A stretch of DNA of 64,000 nt from a marine actinobacterium MedAcidi-G3 (GCA_000817105.1 JUEP01000004.1:32400-96399); one strand, 5' to 3'; shown: positions 7,253-18,699, counted from the first letter of the stretch. The notes: a model not told the origin generated them from the sequence alone. Numbers and translations are program-made.

Positions 7253-8893
7253 GTGATGTCCCTGGAAGAACAGATTTGTGAGCGGTTAGCGGGCCTTTAT
7301 CCCGGCCATGACCCAGAAGTGATATTTGAATCTTGTACTTCTATTGTCGGGCCCTATCAGTCGCCGAGTAAGAAATCTCGATGGTCTGAGAAGGATGCGA
7401 TATTGATCTGTTATCCAGACCAAGTCGTAGCCGATGGCCAAGCGCCTCTAGCAACTCTTAAGACTGTGCTATCTGAGTTCGGCGAAACGTTCTCGTTGGT
7501 TCACATACTCCCATTCTTCCCTTCTAGTTCTGATGGCGGATTCGCAGTAATCAATCACCTCGAAGTCGCGTCGGAAAACGGGACTTGGGAAGATATGGAA
7601 TCGATAGGTGCCGATAGTGGCGTTATGGCCGACTTGGTGTTGAATCACGTCAGCTCTAGCCATCGTTGGGTTCAAGAATTTCGTCGGAACTCTGAGCCCG
7701 GTTCGAAATGCCTCAAAACCGCATCGCCCGATGAGGACTTGTCAAGCGTTGTGCGCCCTCGAACTTCAGAATTACTAGTTGAGTGTTCAACGGATGCAGG
7801 CTTGAAATACCTTTGGTGCACTTTTGGGCCCGACCAAATAGATGTGGACTGGGCTGAACCCGAAGTGCTCCTAGAAATGCTTAGAGCTGTTGAACGAATG
7901 TTGAACGCAGGAATTCGTTGGATCCGATTAGATGCAGTCGCATATACGCAAAAAGTTGTGGGCACGAAATGCGTTCACCTTGAGGAAACTCACGAACTTG
8001 TCCGGTTAATCAGAGATCTGTTGGAATGGCGATGCCCAGAAGCGGTTTTGGTGACTGAAACCAACGTCCCGCACGAAGAAAACCTTTCGTACCTCCGAGA
8101 TGGGCAACAAGCTCACGCGGCATACAACTTCACGCTGGCCCCGTTACTCACCTTTTCGTTGTTGCTTGGTACCAGCAGACAGTTGGTGAGATGGTTGAGA
8201 GATGCAGAACCTCCACCTGCGGGAGCGACGCTCATTAATTTCTTGGGAAGTCATGACGGTATAGGGCTCAGACCTGTCGAAGGCGTCTTAAGTGTCGAAG
8301 ATGTGCGCGCGCTGATCGACGCCACAGTGCAAGCGGGCGGTACGTGGTCGGGTCACGTAAGTGGAGAAGAAATACACCCATACGAAATGAACGTTGCGCC
8401 AGCTTCTCTATTTGGAATGGATCGATTGCTTACTGGCCACACTCTGCTAGCGAGTCTTAGGGGAGTACCGGCCTACTACTTCCCGGCAGTCGAAGGCGAA
8501 CCTAACGATTTAGAAGCTGCCGAGAACGAGGGCCATAACCGGGCTATTAACAGACCTAAACGCACGACTGAGTCGCGAATTGAAGCGCTTGATGATGCTC
8601 GAACCAGCAGTCGTGACGAGTTAATCAGAAGACTGGCTCTGAGACGGACAATCTCTGCTTTCCATCCCGATGCTCAACAGCGAATTTTAGATCTGGAAGA
8701 TCCTTTATTGGGGATAGTGCGTGGTGAGGAACCAGCTTCGGTGACGGTTATCGCAAATCTTGGATTTGATGCGACCAACTACGTCGTTGAGGAACCCGCT
8801 TTCGATTTGCTGTCCGAGCAGCTGGTTCATGGCGAAGTGTCGGTGGCTCCATCAGAGATACTTTGGCTTTCGACCGCTGACATAAGTTCCTGA
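7253..8893 (+). CDS. GH13 subfamily 18-like glycoside phosphorylase (sucrose/glucosylglycerate phosphorylase type)
   Basis: A 546-residue alpha-amylase-fold enzyme. ILPFFPSSSDGGFAV and the region VMADLVLNHVSSSH near residue 130 (family region I), GIRWIRLDAVAYTQK near 225 with the nucleophile Asp, LVTETNVPHEEN with the acid/base Glu, and INFLGSHDGIGLRP with the transition-state Asp are the GH13_18 pattern. Members phosphorolyse sucrose, sucrose-6-phosphate or glucosylglycerate. The partner gene is a glycosyltransferase resembling glucosyl-phosphoglycerate synthases, which favours glucosylglycerate (inference). It follows the Sec-peroxiredoxin by 16 bp. The start is GTG 7253 or ATG 7256. Its 3' end overlaps the convergent glycosyltransferase by 67 bp. 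Confidence 0.82.
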   Translation: MMSLEEQICERLAGLYPGHDPEVIFESCTSIVGPYQSPSKKSRWSEKDAILICYPDQVVADGQAPLATLKTVLSEFGETFSLVHILPFFPSSSDGGFAVINHLEVASENGTWEDMESIGADSGVMADLVLNHVSSSHRWVQEFRRNSEPGSKCLKTASPDEDLSSVVRPRTSELLVECSTDAGLKYLWCTFGPDQIDVDWAEPEVLLEMLRAVERMLNAGIRWIRLDAVAYTQKVVGTKCVHLEETHELVRLIRDLLEWRCPEAVLVTETNVPHEENLSYLRDGQQAHAAYNFTLAPLLTFSLLLGTSRQLVRWLRDAEPPPAGATLINFLGSHDGIGLRPVEGVLSVEDVRALIDATVQAGGTWSGHVSGEEIHPYEMNVAPASLFGMDRLLTGHTLLASLRGVPAYYFPAVEGEPNDLEAAENEGHNRAINRPKRTTESRIEALDDARTSSRDELIRRLALRRTISAFHPDAQQRILDLEDPLLGIVRGEEPASVTVIANLGFDATNYVVEEPAFDLLSEQLVHGEVSVAPSEILWLSTADISS

Positions 8894-10002
8894 ATACAGT
8901 TTGGGAATTCCGTTGATAGCTGCTTCCAAGATGGCAAATTTGGAGGCAGCGGCGTTTGTGTCTCTCGAACGAGCTCCGCAAACAACTTTGCAGCCGAATT
9001 CTCAGCATCAGAATTTATTGGAATAGCGTTGCTGATCGCATTTGAACGATGGGAAAGCAGAGCATGATCAAGCCGAGCATCGAAATCTGGTCCCTCTATG
9101 TTCTCACGTCCGGAAATTGAAACGAGAGTGCTGATTATGTCCCGAGCCATCCGATGCAAACCCGACTCTGGATCATCGGGAGAAAGTATTTGGTGTTTGT
9201 GGTCGTAGCGGTCAGTCAAGTCTGTTTGAGCTACCCGAACTCCTAAAGAATGCACCTTGGCCAATAACGAGATATCTACCCCCCAATGCTCGGGAATCGT
9301 AATAGAGCTTGTTAAAGACGCTCGAGCTGCAAACTCTCCCGCTAGTGGGTACCTAAAAGACTGGAGGTATCTAATGCCGGGGTGACTGGGGTGAGACGAG
9401 GCCAAGGAATCTAGGAGGGGCCCCACAAGTAGCCGCGTAACTCGACCGTTCAGCCCTTGATGATCGAACCGAGGATAAAATCCCTTCACGAAATCGAACC
9501 CCATCTGGTCATCAACAATGGGGTGAGCAAGCCTCGCGACGAAGGATGACTCATAGGTGGAAATATCAGCATCGTGGACGACGATTGTGTGGATGTCCTG
9601 GTAGGAAGCAGCCGCTCCAAAGCAGCGCCACAAATTCCGTCCTTTGCCGGTGCCGGCCGAGAGACCTATGTTTTGGTCGAAAGACACCATCTTTTCGCTG
9701 TCATTCCAAATCACCGTGGTCTGTTGAGGAAGGGAAGCGAATAAGGCTTGCGCTGCTTTGAAAGAGTCTGCGTTAGCGCCATCAACACCAATAATTACTC
9801 TTCCTAACCAGCGAAGGCTCGATACTTGTCTGATAATTTCCGGTAGCGCTGAGCCTTCTAGTTCGCTGATTAGGCAGGGCAGCACCAGAGCTACTCCGCT
9901 TCCAACTGAAGGTTGAGAAACGAACGACAAAGCCTGTGTGTTTGCGCCCTCGGTTAGGCGGTGCAGTGTTGTGATGGGTCCCTGTTGATGAAAATCAGCC
10001 AT
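8827..10002 (-). CDS. GT-A family glycosyltransferase, glucosyl-3-phosphoglycerate synthase-like
   Basis: A 391-residue protein from ATG 10002, preceded by a good AGGAGCGAA ribosome site. The ORF track's start at 10290 would overlap guaB and is rejected. ALVLPCLISELEGSALPEIIRQ at the N-terminus, GRVIIGVDGAN, GKGRNLWRCFGAA, the DXD-like IVVHDADISTYE and HWGVDISLLAKVHSLG are the pattern of the GpgS/MpgS group, which move a hexose from a nucleotide sugar to 3-phosphoglycerate in compatible-solute or methylglucose polysaccharide synthesis. The adjacent GH13_18 gene supports a glucosylglycerate cycle, but no phosphatase (GpgP) is present here. The exact acceptor remains inferred. Confidence 0.7.
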   Translation of the reverse strand: MADFHQQGPITTLHRLTEGANTQALSFVSQPSVGSGVALVLPCLISELEGSALPEIIRQVSSLRWLGRVIIGVDGANADSFKAAQALFASLPQQTTVIWNDSEKMVSFDQNIGLSAGTGKGRNLWRCFGAAASYQDIHTIVVHDADISTYESSFVARLAHPIVDDQMGFDFVKGFYPRFDHQGLNGRVTRLLVGPLLDSLASSHPSHPGIRYLQSFRYPLAGEFAARASLTSSITIPEHWGVDISLLAKVHSLGVRVAQTDLTDRYDHKHQILSPDDPESGLHRMARDIISTLVSISGRENIEGPDFDARLDHALLSHRSNAISNAIPINSDAENSAAKLFAELVRETQTPLPPNLPSWKQLSTEFPNCIQELMSAVESQSISDGATDTSP

Positions 10003-10030
10003 TTCGCTCCTAACCTGGGGCCTACGGTAG

Positions 10031-11673
<1,643 letters not shown>

Positions 11674-11684
11674 GCGGACGGCTG

Positions 11685-14198
11685 TCATGACAGCGTTGTG
11701 ATGTTTGCCAGCTTCATCACTGCTTCGCCAACTTCTCTTGACTTCTCAAGATCTACTGTGCCGCTAATACGCCATTCGTTGAAACCTTCAGGATCGCAAA
11801 TGATCTGTTCAACTTCGTAGGTGTTGGTATCTCTACTATTAACAGTGAACCAATCTCTCGATCTAGCGTCGGGCCCGGTCAAAACTTCATCAAAGTCATT
11901 CCAGTACGGACTAGCAAGGTCTTCAAGCTGTTCAGGATCAGATAGGTCTCCAAGCGCTTCAGCGGCTAGTCCGGTGTAGTCAGCTTGAGCAAATAGCTGA
12001 ATCCACCTGAAGGCGCCGTTTCTGACCATGACTTCGAAAGCTCGGGTATGACTGGTGATATCGATCGACTGAGGACGAACCTCTTCAGTTAATGATTGAG
12101 GGCTTTGTAAGCGTTCCCACTCATCGATAAGGCTGCTATCGACTTGACGTATTAAAGCGCCAAGCCATTCCGTCAACTCAGATAGATCGTCATTCCATGC
12201 GCTATCTGGAACCGTTTTATTTAGTCCTTTGTACGTATCAGTTAGATAGCGGAGAAAAACTCCTTCTGAGCCTTTAATTCCGTAGTAGTTGACGTACTCG
12301 CGAAAGGTCATAGCGCGTTCATACAAGTCTCTGACAATTGATTTAGGTCGAAGATTTTCCTGACCGATCCATGGGTGATGAAGGGCCCATGCGTCAAAGG
12401 TCGTGTACAAAAAGTCTCGTAACGGCTTAGGCCACTCGACCTCATCGAGTCGCTCCATCCGCTCCTCGTACTCGACGCCGTCGCGTTTCAACTCAGCGAC
12501 CAACTCGTCTCGTGCTTTGTCTGCTTGTCTAGCCAAGATCACATTCGGGTTTTCCAAGACCGATTCAACAAGCGTGAGGACGTCTAGTGGGTAGCTGGAG
12601 AGCTCCGGGTCTAACAGCTCTACTGCATCGAGAACAAAGGGAGAGAGTGTCGCTGTGAGATCAAACTCTGCTTGAAGGTCCAGGTTTACTCGCACGAGAC
12701 GCCCCTCGGAGTCCGGTTTGTCTAACGTTTCAACGACTCCTGCTGCGGTAAGCGACCGATACATTGCGATGGCTTGTCTAATCTGTCGGCGTTGTTCTGG
12801 CCTTGGCAGGTGATTTTGGCTGAGTAATTCCTTGATACCGCGACACCCGTCGCCGGGCCTATCCAGAACGTTGAGCAACATTGAATGGGAGACTGTAAAG
12901 CTCGGATTTAAAGCTTCAGGATTGCTACTTCGTAATCGAGCAAAAGTTTTTTCATCCCAATGCGTGTAGCCCCTTAGCGGAGGCTTCTTACGCTGAACTT
13001 TTTTGTTTTTCTTGGGATCCGAGGCGGCCTTGGCTGAGGCCTTCAAGTTTTCTACGTGATGTTCAGGGGCTTGGCACCAGACAAACCCTTGATCGTCGAA
13101 ACCTTTGCGACCTGCTCTTCCGGCTATCTGATGAAAATCTCTAACGCCGAGAATCTTTGTTTCGTGTCCGTCGAATTTACATAGTTGGCTAAAGAGAACT
13201 GTTCGGATTGGGACGTTGATTCCGACCCCGAGGGTGTCTGTGCCGCATATGAGTTTTAAAAGCCCTTTTTGAGCTAAGCGTTCGACTAACAGTCGATATT
13301 TTGGCAGCAGCCCGGCATGATGAACCCCTATTCCCGCTTTAACAAATCGCGCGATGTCCTTGCCAAACGGAGAATCAAAACGAAAGTCCGCAATTTCTTT
13401 CTTGATTAATTGTTTCTCCTCGGCTGAAAGGACATTCAAACTTGTCAATGCTTGAGCTCTTTCAGTAGCTGCCCTCTGGGTGAAATGAACTATGTATATA
13501 GGGGCTTTATCCAACTGAACGAGGTCGTGGATCGAGTCCAACAATGTGGACTCTCGATATTCCCACTGCAAAGGAACCGGCCGCTCAGTGGCGGTCACCT
13601 CCACGGCGACACGGTTACTTCTGCGTTCGAGATCCTCCAAAAAGAAGTCAACTCGGCCCAAGGTTGCGCTCATTAGGAGGAACTGTGTCCCCGTTAACTC
13701 AAGAAGAGGAACTTGCCATGCCCATCCGCGGTCTCGGTCGGAATAATAGTGAAACTCATCGATGACGGCAGTGTCTACTGGCGCAGATGAACCATGTCTC
13801 AAGGCAAGATTCGCCAGAACTTCCTGAGTGCAACAAATAATCGGAGCGCTTGGATTCACTGAGGCATCTCCAGTGATCATTCCGACGTTATTTGCTCCGA
13901 ATTCCTCGCAAAGAGAAAAAAACTTTTCAGAAACCAACGCTTTGATTGGAGCCGTGTACCAACAGCGTTTCGAATTAGCTACAGCATCGAAGTGGGCTGC
14001 GGTAGCAACCAATGACTTGCCAGAGCCAGTGGGCGTTGTAAGCACGACGTGGTGTCCAGAAAAAATCTCTAGGACTGCTTCCTCTTGGGCTTCATAGAGG
14101 TCAATTCCGGCGGCCGTCGACCAATCTAAGAATCCTTCCAGCAAGTTCTCAGAATCGGTTTCGGTTGGAAGAAATTCTAGTAAACGAGGTTTGTTCAT
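11685..14198 (-). CDS. Ski2-like DEAD/DEAH-box RNA helicase with DUF3516
   Basis: An 837-residue superfamily 2 helicase of the actinobacterial DUF3516 type. Motif I TTPTGSGKSLVATAAHF is near residue 55, motif II is VIDEFHYYSDRDRGW, motif III LLMSATLG, motif V-VI GVGINVPIRTVLFSQL and FHQIAGRAGRKGFDD, and a basic linker DPKKNKKVQRKKPP precedes the long C-terminal DUF3516 region. It probably unwinds structured RNA. It starts with ATG overlapping the stop of the upstream lactone-oxidase-like gene by 4 bp, so those two are co-translated. Nothing in the sequence shows its RNA target. Confidence 0.88.
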   Translation of the reverse strand: MNKPRLLEFLPTETDSENLLEGFLDWSTAAGIDLYEAQEEAVLEIFSGHHVVLTTPTGSGKSLVATAAHFDAVANSKRCWYTAPIKALVSEKFFSLCEEFGANNVGMITGDASVNPSAPIICCTQEVLANLALRHGSSAPVDTAVIDEFHYYSDRDRGWAWQVPLLELTGTQFLLMSATLGRVDFFLEDLERRSNRVAVEVTATERPVPLQWEYRESTLLDSIHDLVQLDKAPIYIVHFTQRAATERAQALTSLNVLSAEEKQLIKKEIADFRFDSPFGKDIARFVKAGIGVHHAGLLPKYRLLVERLAQKGLLKLICGTDTLGVGINVPIRTVLFSQLCKFDGHETKILGVRDFHQIAGRAGRKGFDDQGFVWCQAPEHHVENLKASAKAASDPKKNKKVQRKKPPLRGYTHWDEKTFARLRSSNPEALNPSFTVSHSMLLNVLDRPGDGCRGIKELLSQNHLPRPEQRRQIRQAIAMYRSLTAAGVVETLDKPDSEGRLVRVNLDLQAEFDLTATLSPFVLDAVELLDPELSSYPLDVLTLVESVLENPNVILARQADKARDELVAELKRDGVEYEERMERLDEVEWPKPLRDFLYTTFDAWALHHPWIGQENLRPKSIVRDLYERAMTFREYVNYYGIKGSEGVFLRYLTDTYKGLNKTVPDSAWNDDLSELTEWLGALIRQVDSSLIDEWERLQSPQSLTEEVRPQSIDITSHTRAFEVMVRNGAFRWIQLFAQADYTGLAAEALGDLSDPEQLEDLASPYWNDFDEVLTGPDARSRDWFTVNSRDTNTYEVEQIICDPEGFNEWRISGTVDLEKSREVGEAVMKLANITTLS

Positions 14199-15436
14199 AT
14201 TGGACGCAACTGCCGGAGAGGGTCATTCAACAAAACTCCAGTCGGATCCACATTTTCTCTGACCGTCCACCACCTGTCCCAATGGTCGTAGCTGGCTGCT
14301 AAATCATCTCTATTTAGATAGTGAACTTTTCCCCAATGTGGACGTCCGCCGTATGACCTGAAAATCTTTTCGGCGTCCTGGTAGTAGGAGGTCTCATCAT
14401 TCCGGACGGATTCGTGTATCGAAATTGTCACAGTTGACCGCCCTCCGGTTGGAGATAGCCAGACATCGTCACCTGCAACGGTTCGATATTCGACTGGCCA
14501 TTCCACCTCCGGATGATGACGGCTCAACAAATTATTGATGTCTTCAATGCAAGCGGGACCATTCTCAGATGGCAGCGAATACTCCATCTCTGTATGAGGG
14601 TTTAACCGTTGGTTGGGCAGCACTTCAAAACTCCAAGCCCGACGTTGGCCTTCTTCTCCCAACGGGTACCTAGGAGGTTCTTCAGTTACATCAATTGACT
14701 TACAAACGGCTCGTTCTTGGCCGGGCCACCAGAAATATTCAAAATGTCGAGTTGCTTGCGTGAGCTCCTCGATTCTTTCCATAACACTCTCGAGCGGTTC
14801 GAGCCACTGGCGCTCTTCAAGTCGGTAGGCATCTCGGACTTGGATCGTGACTTCGATGACAACTCCGAGGGCACCCAATGACAGTCGGGCAGCTTCGAAC
14901 AGATCTGGCTCTACCTCATGGTTACAAGTCACGAATGAACCGTCGACTAGGACTAGTGACAACTGAGTCACCGCGCTAGACAAACTTCCGAGATTGATTC
15001 CCGTGCCATGAGTTCCGGTCGCGATGGCACCTCCGATCGACTGTTGATCAATATCACCTTGGTTAAGTAGACCCATCCCGTGTTCAAGAAGTGGTCGTCC
15101 GCAGGCATGAATTTTCGTCCCGGAGCGAAATGTCGCTGTCATTGCTGTTTTGTCAACAGAGACAAGTCCGGTCAGAGGACGAGTGTCGAGAAGTACTCCG
15201 TCGGTAGGCAACAGTGGATAGTGAGAATGTGCGGTGCCTACGGTTCGAACGTTCCATCCGCCCTCGCGCGCCGCTAGAAGCTCTCCTTGTATGGCCTCGA
15301 CGGTGCCCACCTGCGCGATATTTCTCGGTGCGGCAGAAAGTTTTCCGGACCAATTCATCCAAGTAATGTCGCTGCGATGCTCGTCTGCCATGAATAGGAG
15401 CTTAGAACTGAAAATGTTGGCCTGAGATGCGCTCAC
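14195..15436 (-). CDS. FAD-linked sugar-lactone/alditol oxidase-like protein (ALO family)
   Basis: A 413-residue flavoprotein of the vanillyl-alcohol oxidase superfamily. The FAD-binding half contains NVRTVGTAHSHYPL, the GLLNQGDIDQQSIGGAIATG segment followed by THGTG, and LGALGVVIEVTIQV. The C-terminal half has the ALO hallmark RPHWGKVHYL. Family members oxidise D-arabinono-1,4-lactone, L-gulonolactone or alditols, producing hydrogen peroxide or passing electrons on. The substrate here is unknown. The start is GTG 15436, though the internal ATG at 15391 (MADEHRSDITWMNW) is a reasonable alternative. It is coupled to the helicase downstream and lies 16 bp after the 2-hydroxyacid dehydrogenase gene. 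Confidence 0.83.
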   Translation of the reverse strand: MSASQANIFSSKLLFMADEHRSDITWMNWSGKLSAAPRNIAQVGTVEAIQGELLAAREGGWNVRTVGTAHSHYPLLPTDGVLLDTRPLTGLVSVDKTAMTATFRSGTKIHACGRPLLEHGMGLLNQGDIDQQSIGGAIATGTHGTGINLGSLSSAVTQLSLVLVDGSFVTCNHEVEPDLFEAARLSLGALGVVIEVTIQVRDAYRLEERQWLEPLESVMERIEELTQATRHFEYFWWPGQERAVCKSIDVTEEPPRYPLGEEGQRRAWSFEVLPNQRLNPHTEMEYSLPSENGPACIEDINNLLSRHHPEVEWPVEYRTVAGDDVWLSPTGGRSTVTISIHESVRNDETSYYQDAEKIFRSYGGRPHWGKVHYLNRDDLAASYDHWDRWWTVRENVDPTGVLLNDPLRQLRPI

Positions 15437-15452
15437 CGTCTTCTATAGCTGA

Positions 15453-16418
15453 CTATTGACCCGACCAAACCTCGGGGTTGAGGATATGCGACGGTTTGCT
15501 ACCAGCGAACGCAGTTAAGATTTGATCTAGCGCCATAGTGAAAATACGTTTCCTTCCAGCAGTAGTCGCAGACGCAACGTGAGGTGTCACCAGAACGCTT
15601 TCGTGTTCCAATAGTGGATGGCCAGCAGGCAGTGGTTCTGGATCCGTTACGTCAATCCCGGCACCACGAATCTTTCCAGCATTCAAGCCTTCGAGAAGAG
15701 CGTCGTCATCTACGAGGGCGCCTCGAGCTGTATTTACTATGAAGACTCCTTCAAGCATGTTGCTGATCAAATCAGTATCTACTAAGTGACGCGTTTCTGA
15801 ATTAAGGGGAGCGTGGATGGAGATAATTTGGGCCTCGGAGACGGCTTCTTGAAGGTCGTCGAAGCGTCTAACTCCAAGTGTTTCGAATAGCTCGGCGGAC
15901 TCGAATGGGTCATATGCGCTGACTCTGAGCCCTGCAGCGATAGCAACCCTAGCTACCCGAGAACCGATCCTGCCGAGACCGATCAAAGTGAGGTTGGCTC
16001 CGTCAAGCTCCAGTGCATTGTGGCGAGCGACGTAGTTGCCTTCTTGTCGTTGAAGTTGACGCTCACTTTCCTTTAGTTGTTTCGTTATTGCGAAGATGAG
16101 AGCTAGCGCGTGTTCCGCGGTAGAAATTGTGGGTCCGTCGGGGGTATTGCAAGCAGCTACTCCGGCCGCGGTTGCATCGTCCAGTACGACGTTGTCGAAT
16201 CCGATTCCCATACGCGCTAAGACGCGCAGGTCAGCTGCTCGTTTGAAGACAGATTCATCGTAAATGATTGACGCGCCGGCTATCAGTCCGTCCGCTTGCT
16301 CAATCCCGTCAAGATGATCGTCTGAATCGGACCACATGGCATTTATGTCGGCTGGCACTAGGTCTGCCAACTCTGGCGTGGGACGGCGATCAAACCAAAT
16401 AGTAAACGAATCAGACAT
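15453..16418 (-). CDS. D-isomer-specific 2-hydroxyacid dehydrogenase
   Basis: A 321-residue NAD-dependent dehydrogenase. The Rossmann motif LTLIGLGRIGSRVARVA is near residue 140, and the catalytic triad is visible as Arg in VNTARGALVDDDAL, Glu in GIDVTDPEPLPAGHP and His in VLVTPHVASATTAG. The family reduces 2-oxoacids or oxidises D-2-hydroxyacids. The sequence most resembles phosphoglycerate-dehydrogenase-like and CtBP-like members lacking the C-terminal regulatory domains. It is the first gene of a minus-strand run with the ALO-like and helicase genes. A P450 gene diverges from it 85 bp upstream. Confidence 0.88.
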   Translation of the reverse strand: MSDSFTIWFDRRPTPELADLVPADINAMWSDSDDHLDGIEQADGLIAGASIIYDESVFKRAADLRVLARMGIGFDNVVLDDATAAGVAACNTPDGPTISTAEHALALIFAITKQLKESERQLQRQEGNYVARHNALELDGANLTLIGLGRIGSRVARVAIAAGLRVSAYDPFESAELFETLGVRRFDDLQEAVSEAQIISIHAPLNSETRHLVDTDLISNMLEGVFIVNTARGALVDDDALLEGLNAGKIRGAGIDVTDPEPLPAGHPLLEHESVLVTPHVASATTAGRKRIFTMALDQILTAFAGSKPSHILNPEVWSGQ

Positions 16419-16503
16419 CTTGCAATTTTAAGTCTGTTGACTCCGCTCTACCCGACTTGCTAGCTGCTTTCTCATTACATTAGAAGTATTCCGGGGGGAA
16501 CTC

Positions 16504-17793
16504 ATGCGCGTTGACGAGGCAATTATCCACGACTTAGACAGGTATCGAACAGAGGGATACCCCTGGGCGGAATGGGATTTGTTTCGCGACGAAGCTCCTA
16601 TCTATTGGTATGAACGCGAGGGGATCAAGCCTTTTTGGTCGATCACTCGCTACGCAGACGTGCGCCGGGTTTCGGGCGATAATGAGAGCTTTGCTAATGG
16701 TGAAGGCAGACTCAGGCTTGATTTAGCCGAACGCGATAACCGCTTTTGGGATGGTTATCGAGAACGAATGAGTGAACGAGGATGGGATCCCGAAGAGCCT
16801 CCCGACTTCATTTATACCGACCGTCCTGTCCACTGGGACATGCGACGCCTCGTCGCCCCCGAGTTCACTCCCAAAGCTATGAGGACGCGCGAAGAATCGT
16901 TGACCCTCCACGCTCAGAAGTACGCCGATCAGTTCTGGGAGAAGGTAGCGACTAAAGGGACTGCAGACTTAGTCGAAGATTTGGCTGTGAAGCTTCCACT
17001 AGCAACTATCTGCGAGATGATGGGCGCTTCACCCGAAGATTGGGAGCAAGTTCACGCTTGGACTGCTGTCATGTTTGATGACCCGTCACTGATGAGGTTT
17101 GCTGAGAAAGGTGAATCAAAGAAAGAGATGCGACGCAGGATGTTCGTTGAGTTCGAAGACTGGATCTTTGAGCAGATTGCCGAGCGTCGTAGCACCGATT
17201 GCAGCGGCCCAGATTTAATTTCAATCTTGTTGCGTTCCGAAATTGAGGGTGAGCCGCTGACGCCGCAACAGCTACTGGGATACATACGAGTTCTGATAGC
17301 AGCGGGTAATGAAACAACTCGAAATGCAGCCACAGGTGGAATGATTGTGCTTCTCGAAAACCCAGGGGAACTGAAGTTTTTGTTGAACCACCTGGACGAG
17401 AGCGCTGTGATCGACGCTGGTGTCGAGGAAATCCTTCGCTGGACCTCACCTGTAATTCAGTTTGCCCGTGTTTGCACGCGCGACACGCAAATCAACGACC
17501 AAGTAATCAAAGCCGGTGATCATGTTGGTATCTGGCATGCCTCCGCTAATCGAGATAACCGGCAATTTGACGAGCCTTATCGTTTTGATGTCCAGAGGAC
17601 TCCAAATGATCATCTCGCATTCGGCCATGGAGCCCACTTTTGTCTTGGCACTCATCTGGCTCGGTGGGAACTTCGTTCCTTCTTTCGAGCGGTGATTCCT
17701 TTATTGCCCCAAGTGAGTCTTGATGGCCACCTAGAACGCGTCGGCCACCTTCATGTCGGCCCTATACAACGCCAAATGGTGGTCAAGGCGTAG
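16504..17793 (+). CDS. Cytochrome P450
   Basis: A 429-residue soluble bacterial P450. The I-helix oxygen-binding motif AAGNETTRNA is near residue 265, the K-helix EILRWTSP (ExxR) near 310, and the haem-ligand loop AFGHGAHFCLGTHLARWELR near 390, where Cys is the thiolate ligand. A GGGGGGA ribosome site precedes the ATG at 16504. It needs ferredoxin and reductase, neither of which is adjacent. The sequence resembles actinobacterial CYP families acting on terpenoid, steroid or fatty substrates, but the substrate cannot be fixed. It ends 5 bp from the convergent prmA gene. Confidence 0.93.
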   Translation: MRVDEAIIHDLDRYRTEGYPWAEWDLFRDEAPIYWYEREGIKPFWSITRYADVRRVSGDNESFANGEGRLRLDLAERDNRFWDGYRERMSERGWDPEEPPDFIYTDRPVHWDMRRLVAPEFTPKAMRTREESLTLHAQKYADQFWEKVATKGTADLVEDLAVKLPLATICEMMGASPEDWEQVHAWTAVMFDDPSLMRFAEKGESKKEMRRRMFVEFEDWIFEQIAERRSTDCSGPDLISILLRSEIEGEPLTPQQLLGYIRVLIAAGNETTRNAATGGMIVLLENPGELKFLLNHLDESAVIDAGVEEILRWTSPVIQFARVCTRDTQINDQVIKAGDHVGIWHASANRDNRQFDEPYRFDVQRTPNDHLAFGHGAHFCLGTHLARWELRSFFRAVIPLLPQVSLDGHLERVGHLHVGPIQRQMVVKA

Positions 17794-17798
17794 GAAAT

Positions 17799-18632
17799 TC
17801 ATCCCAAGGTTAAGCAGACCCAGGCTCCCTCTTCGGCATCACAGTTTCTTTTGGTAAGTAAACGTAGGGGATTAAAGGCATTGACCACCGAGTCGATTTG
17901 AGACTCTAAAAGACCTGAGACTACGAGCCGGCCTGCCGGACGGAGACTGTCGATCAACAACTCAGCCGATTCAATGAGAGTCGAGGCGAGCATGTTTGCA
18001 ACTACCACGTTGTACTCATCCGTGAGAGTGGTTAACGGAGCTGTTGACGCTTCAACAAAATCTCTTACGCCATTGGCTTTGGCATTGTCGAGCGTTATTT
18101 GAGGCGCGTCCGAGTCGATATCTATTCCGACCACATGAGTTGCTCCCAATCGGGCTGCTGCGACTGCAAGCACTCCACTACCGCAACCAAAGTCCAGAAC
18201 AGACTCGTTTCCTTCTAGCAGCTGTTCCAGTTGAGCCAAAGCAAGCCTCGTAGAGACGTGGCTACCGGATCCGAAGGAACGCCCAGGGTCGATCCATAGG
18301 ACCAGTTCACTAGCTTCAGGTTCATAGTGCACCCAAGGGGGCTTAACTACAAGACGATTACCAGCACGGTAGATCGAGGCGAAAGCTCGCCAAATATCCA
18401 AATAATCTCCTGAGCCGAATTCTTCGATCACCGTAAATTTTTCGAGTTGTCTAGCTGCTTCGTTAGCCGAGACAGCTGAGGCAAACCCAGCCAACAGAGT
18501 GATAGAAGCTCCGGTATCCACTTCTTGGACACCCAACGTCCCAAGTCGCCAAAGTTCGCCCGAAATAACGTCTACTTCATCGGGAGTAACCGTCATTCGC
18601 AGACGGGCTTCTTGGCGGCTCAGTTCTCCCAC
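17799..18632 (-). CDS. prmA: Ribosomal protein L11 methyltransferase
   Basis: A 277-residue class I SAM-dependent methyltransferase of the PrmA type. The N-terminal substrate-binding part (LGVQEVDTGASITLLAGF) is followed by the linker motif WVHYEPEASELVLWIDPGRSF, then GSHVSTRLALAQLE and SAM motif I SVLDFGCGSGVLAVAAARLG near residue 145, motif II VVGIDIDSDA and the catalytic-site VVVANMLASTL. It trimethylates ribosomal protein L11. GTG start at 18632. The SMP-30 gene diverges 67 bp away. Confidence 0.87.
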   Translation of the reverse strand: MGELSRQEARLRMTVTPDEVDVISGELWRLGTLGVQEVDTGASITLLAGFASAVSANEAARQLEKFTVIEEFGSGDYLDIWRAFASIYRAGNRLVVKPPWVHYEPEASELVLWIDPGRSFGSGSHVSTRLALAQLEQLLEGNESVLDFGCGSGVLAVAAARLGATHVVGIDIDSDAPQITLDNAKANGVRDFVEASTAPLTTLTDEYNVVVANMLASTLIESAELLIDSLRPAGRLVVSGLLESQIDSVVNAFNPLRLLTKRNCDAEEGAWVCLTLG

Positions 18633-18699
18633 GCCTAAGAACGCTAGCTTCGGTTTAGCTGATCGATCGATTTTTCTATGAGTCAGTTTTGGAGTTTAA

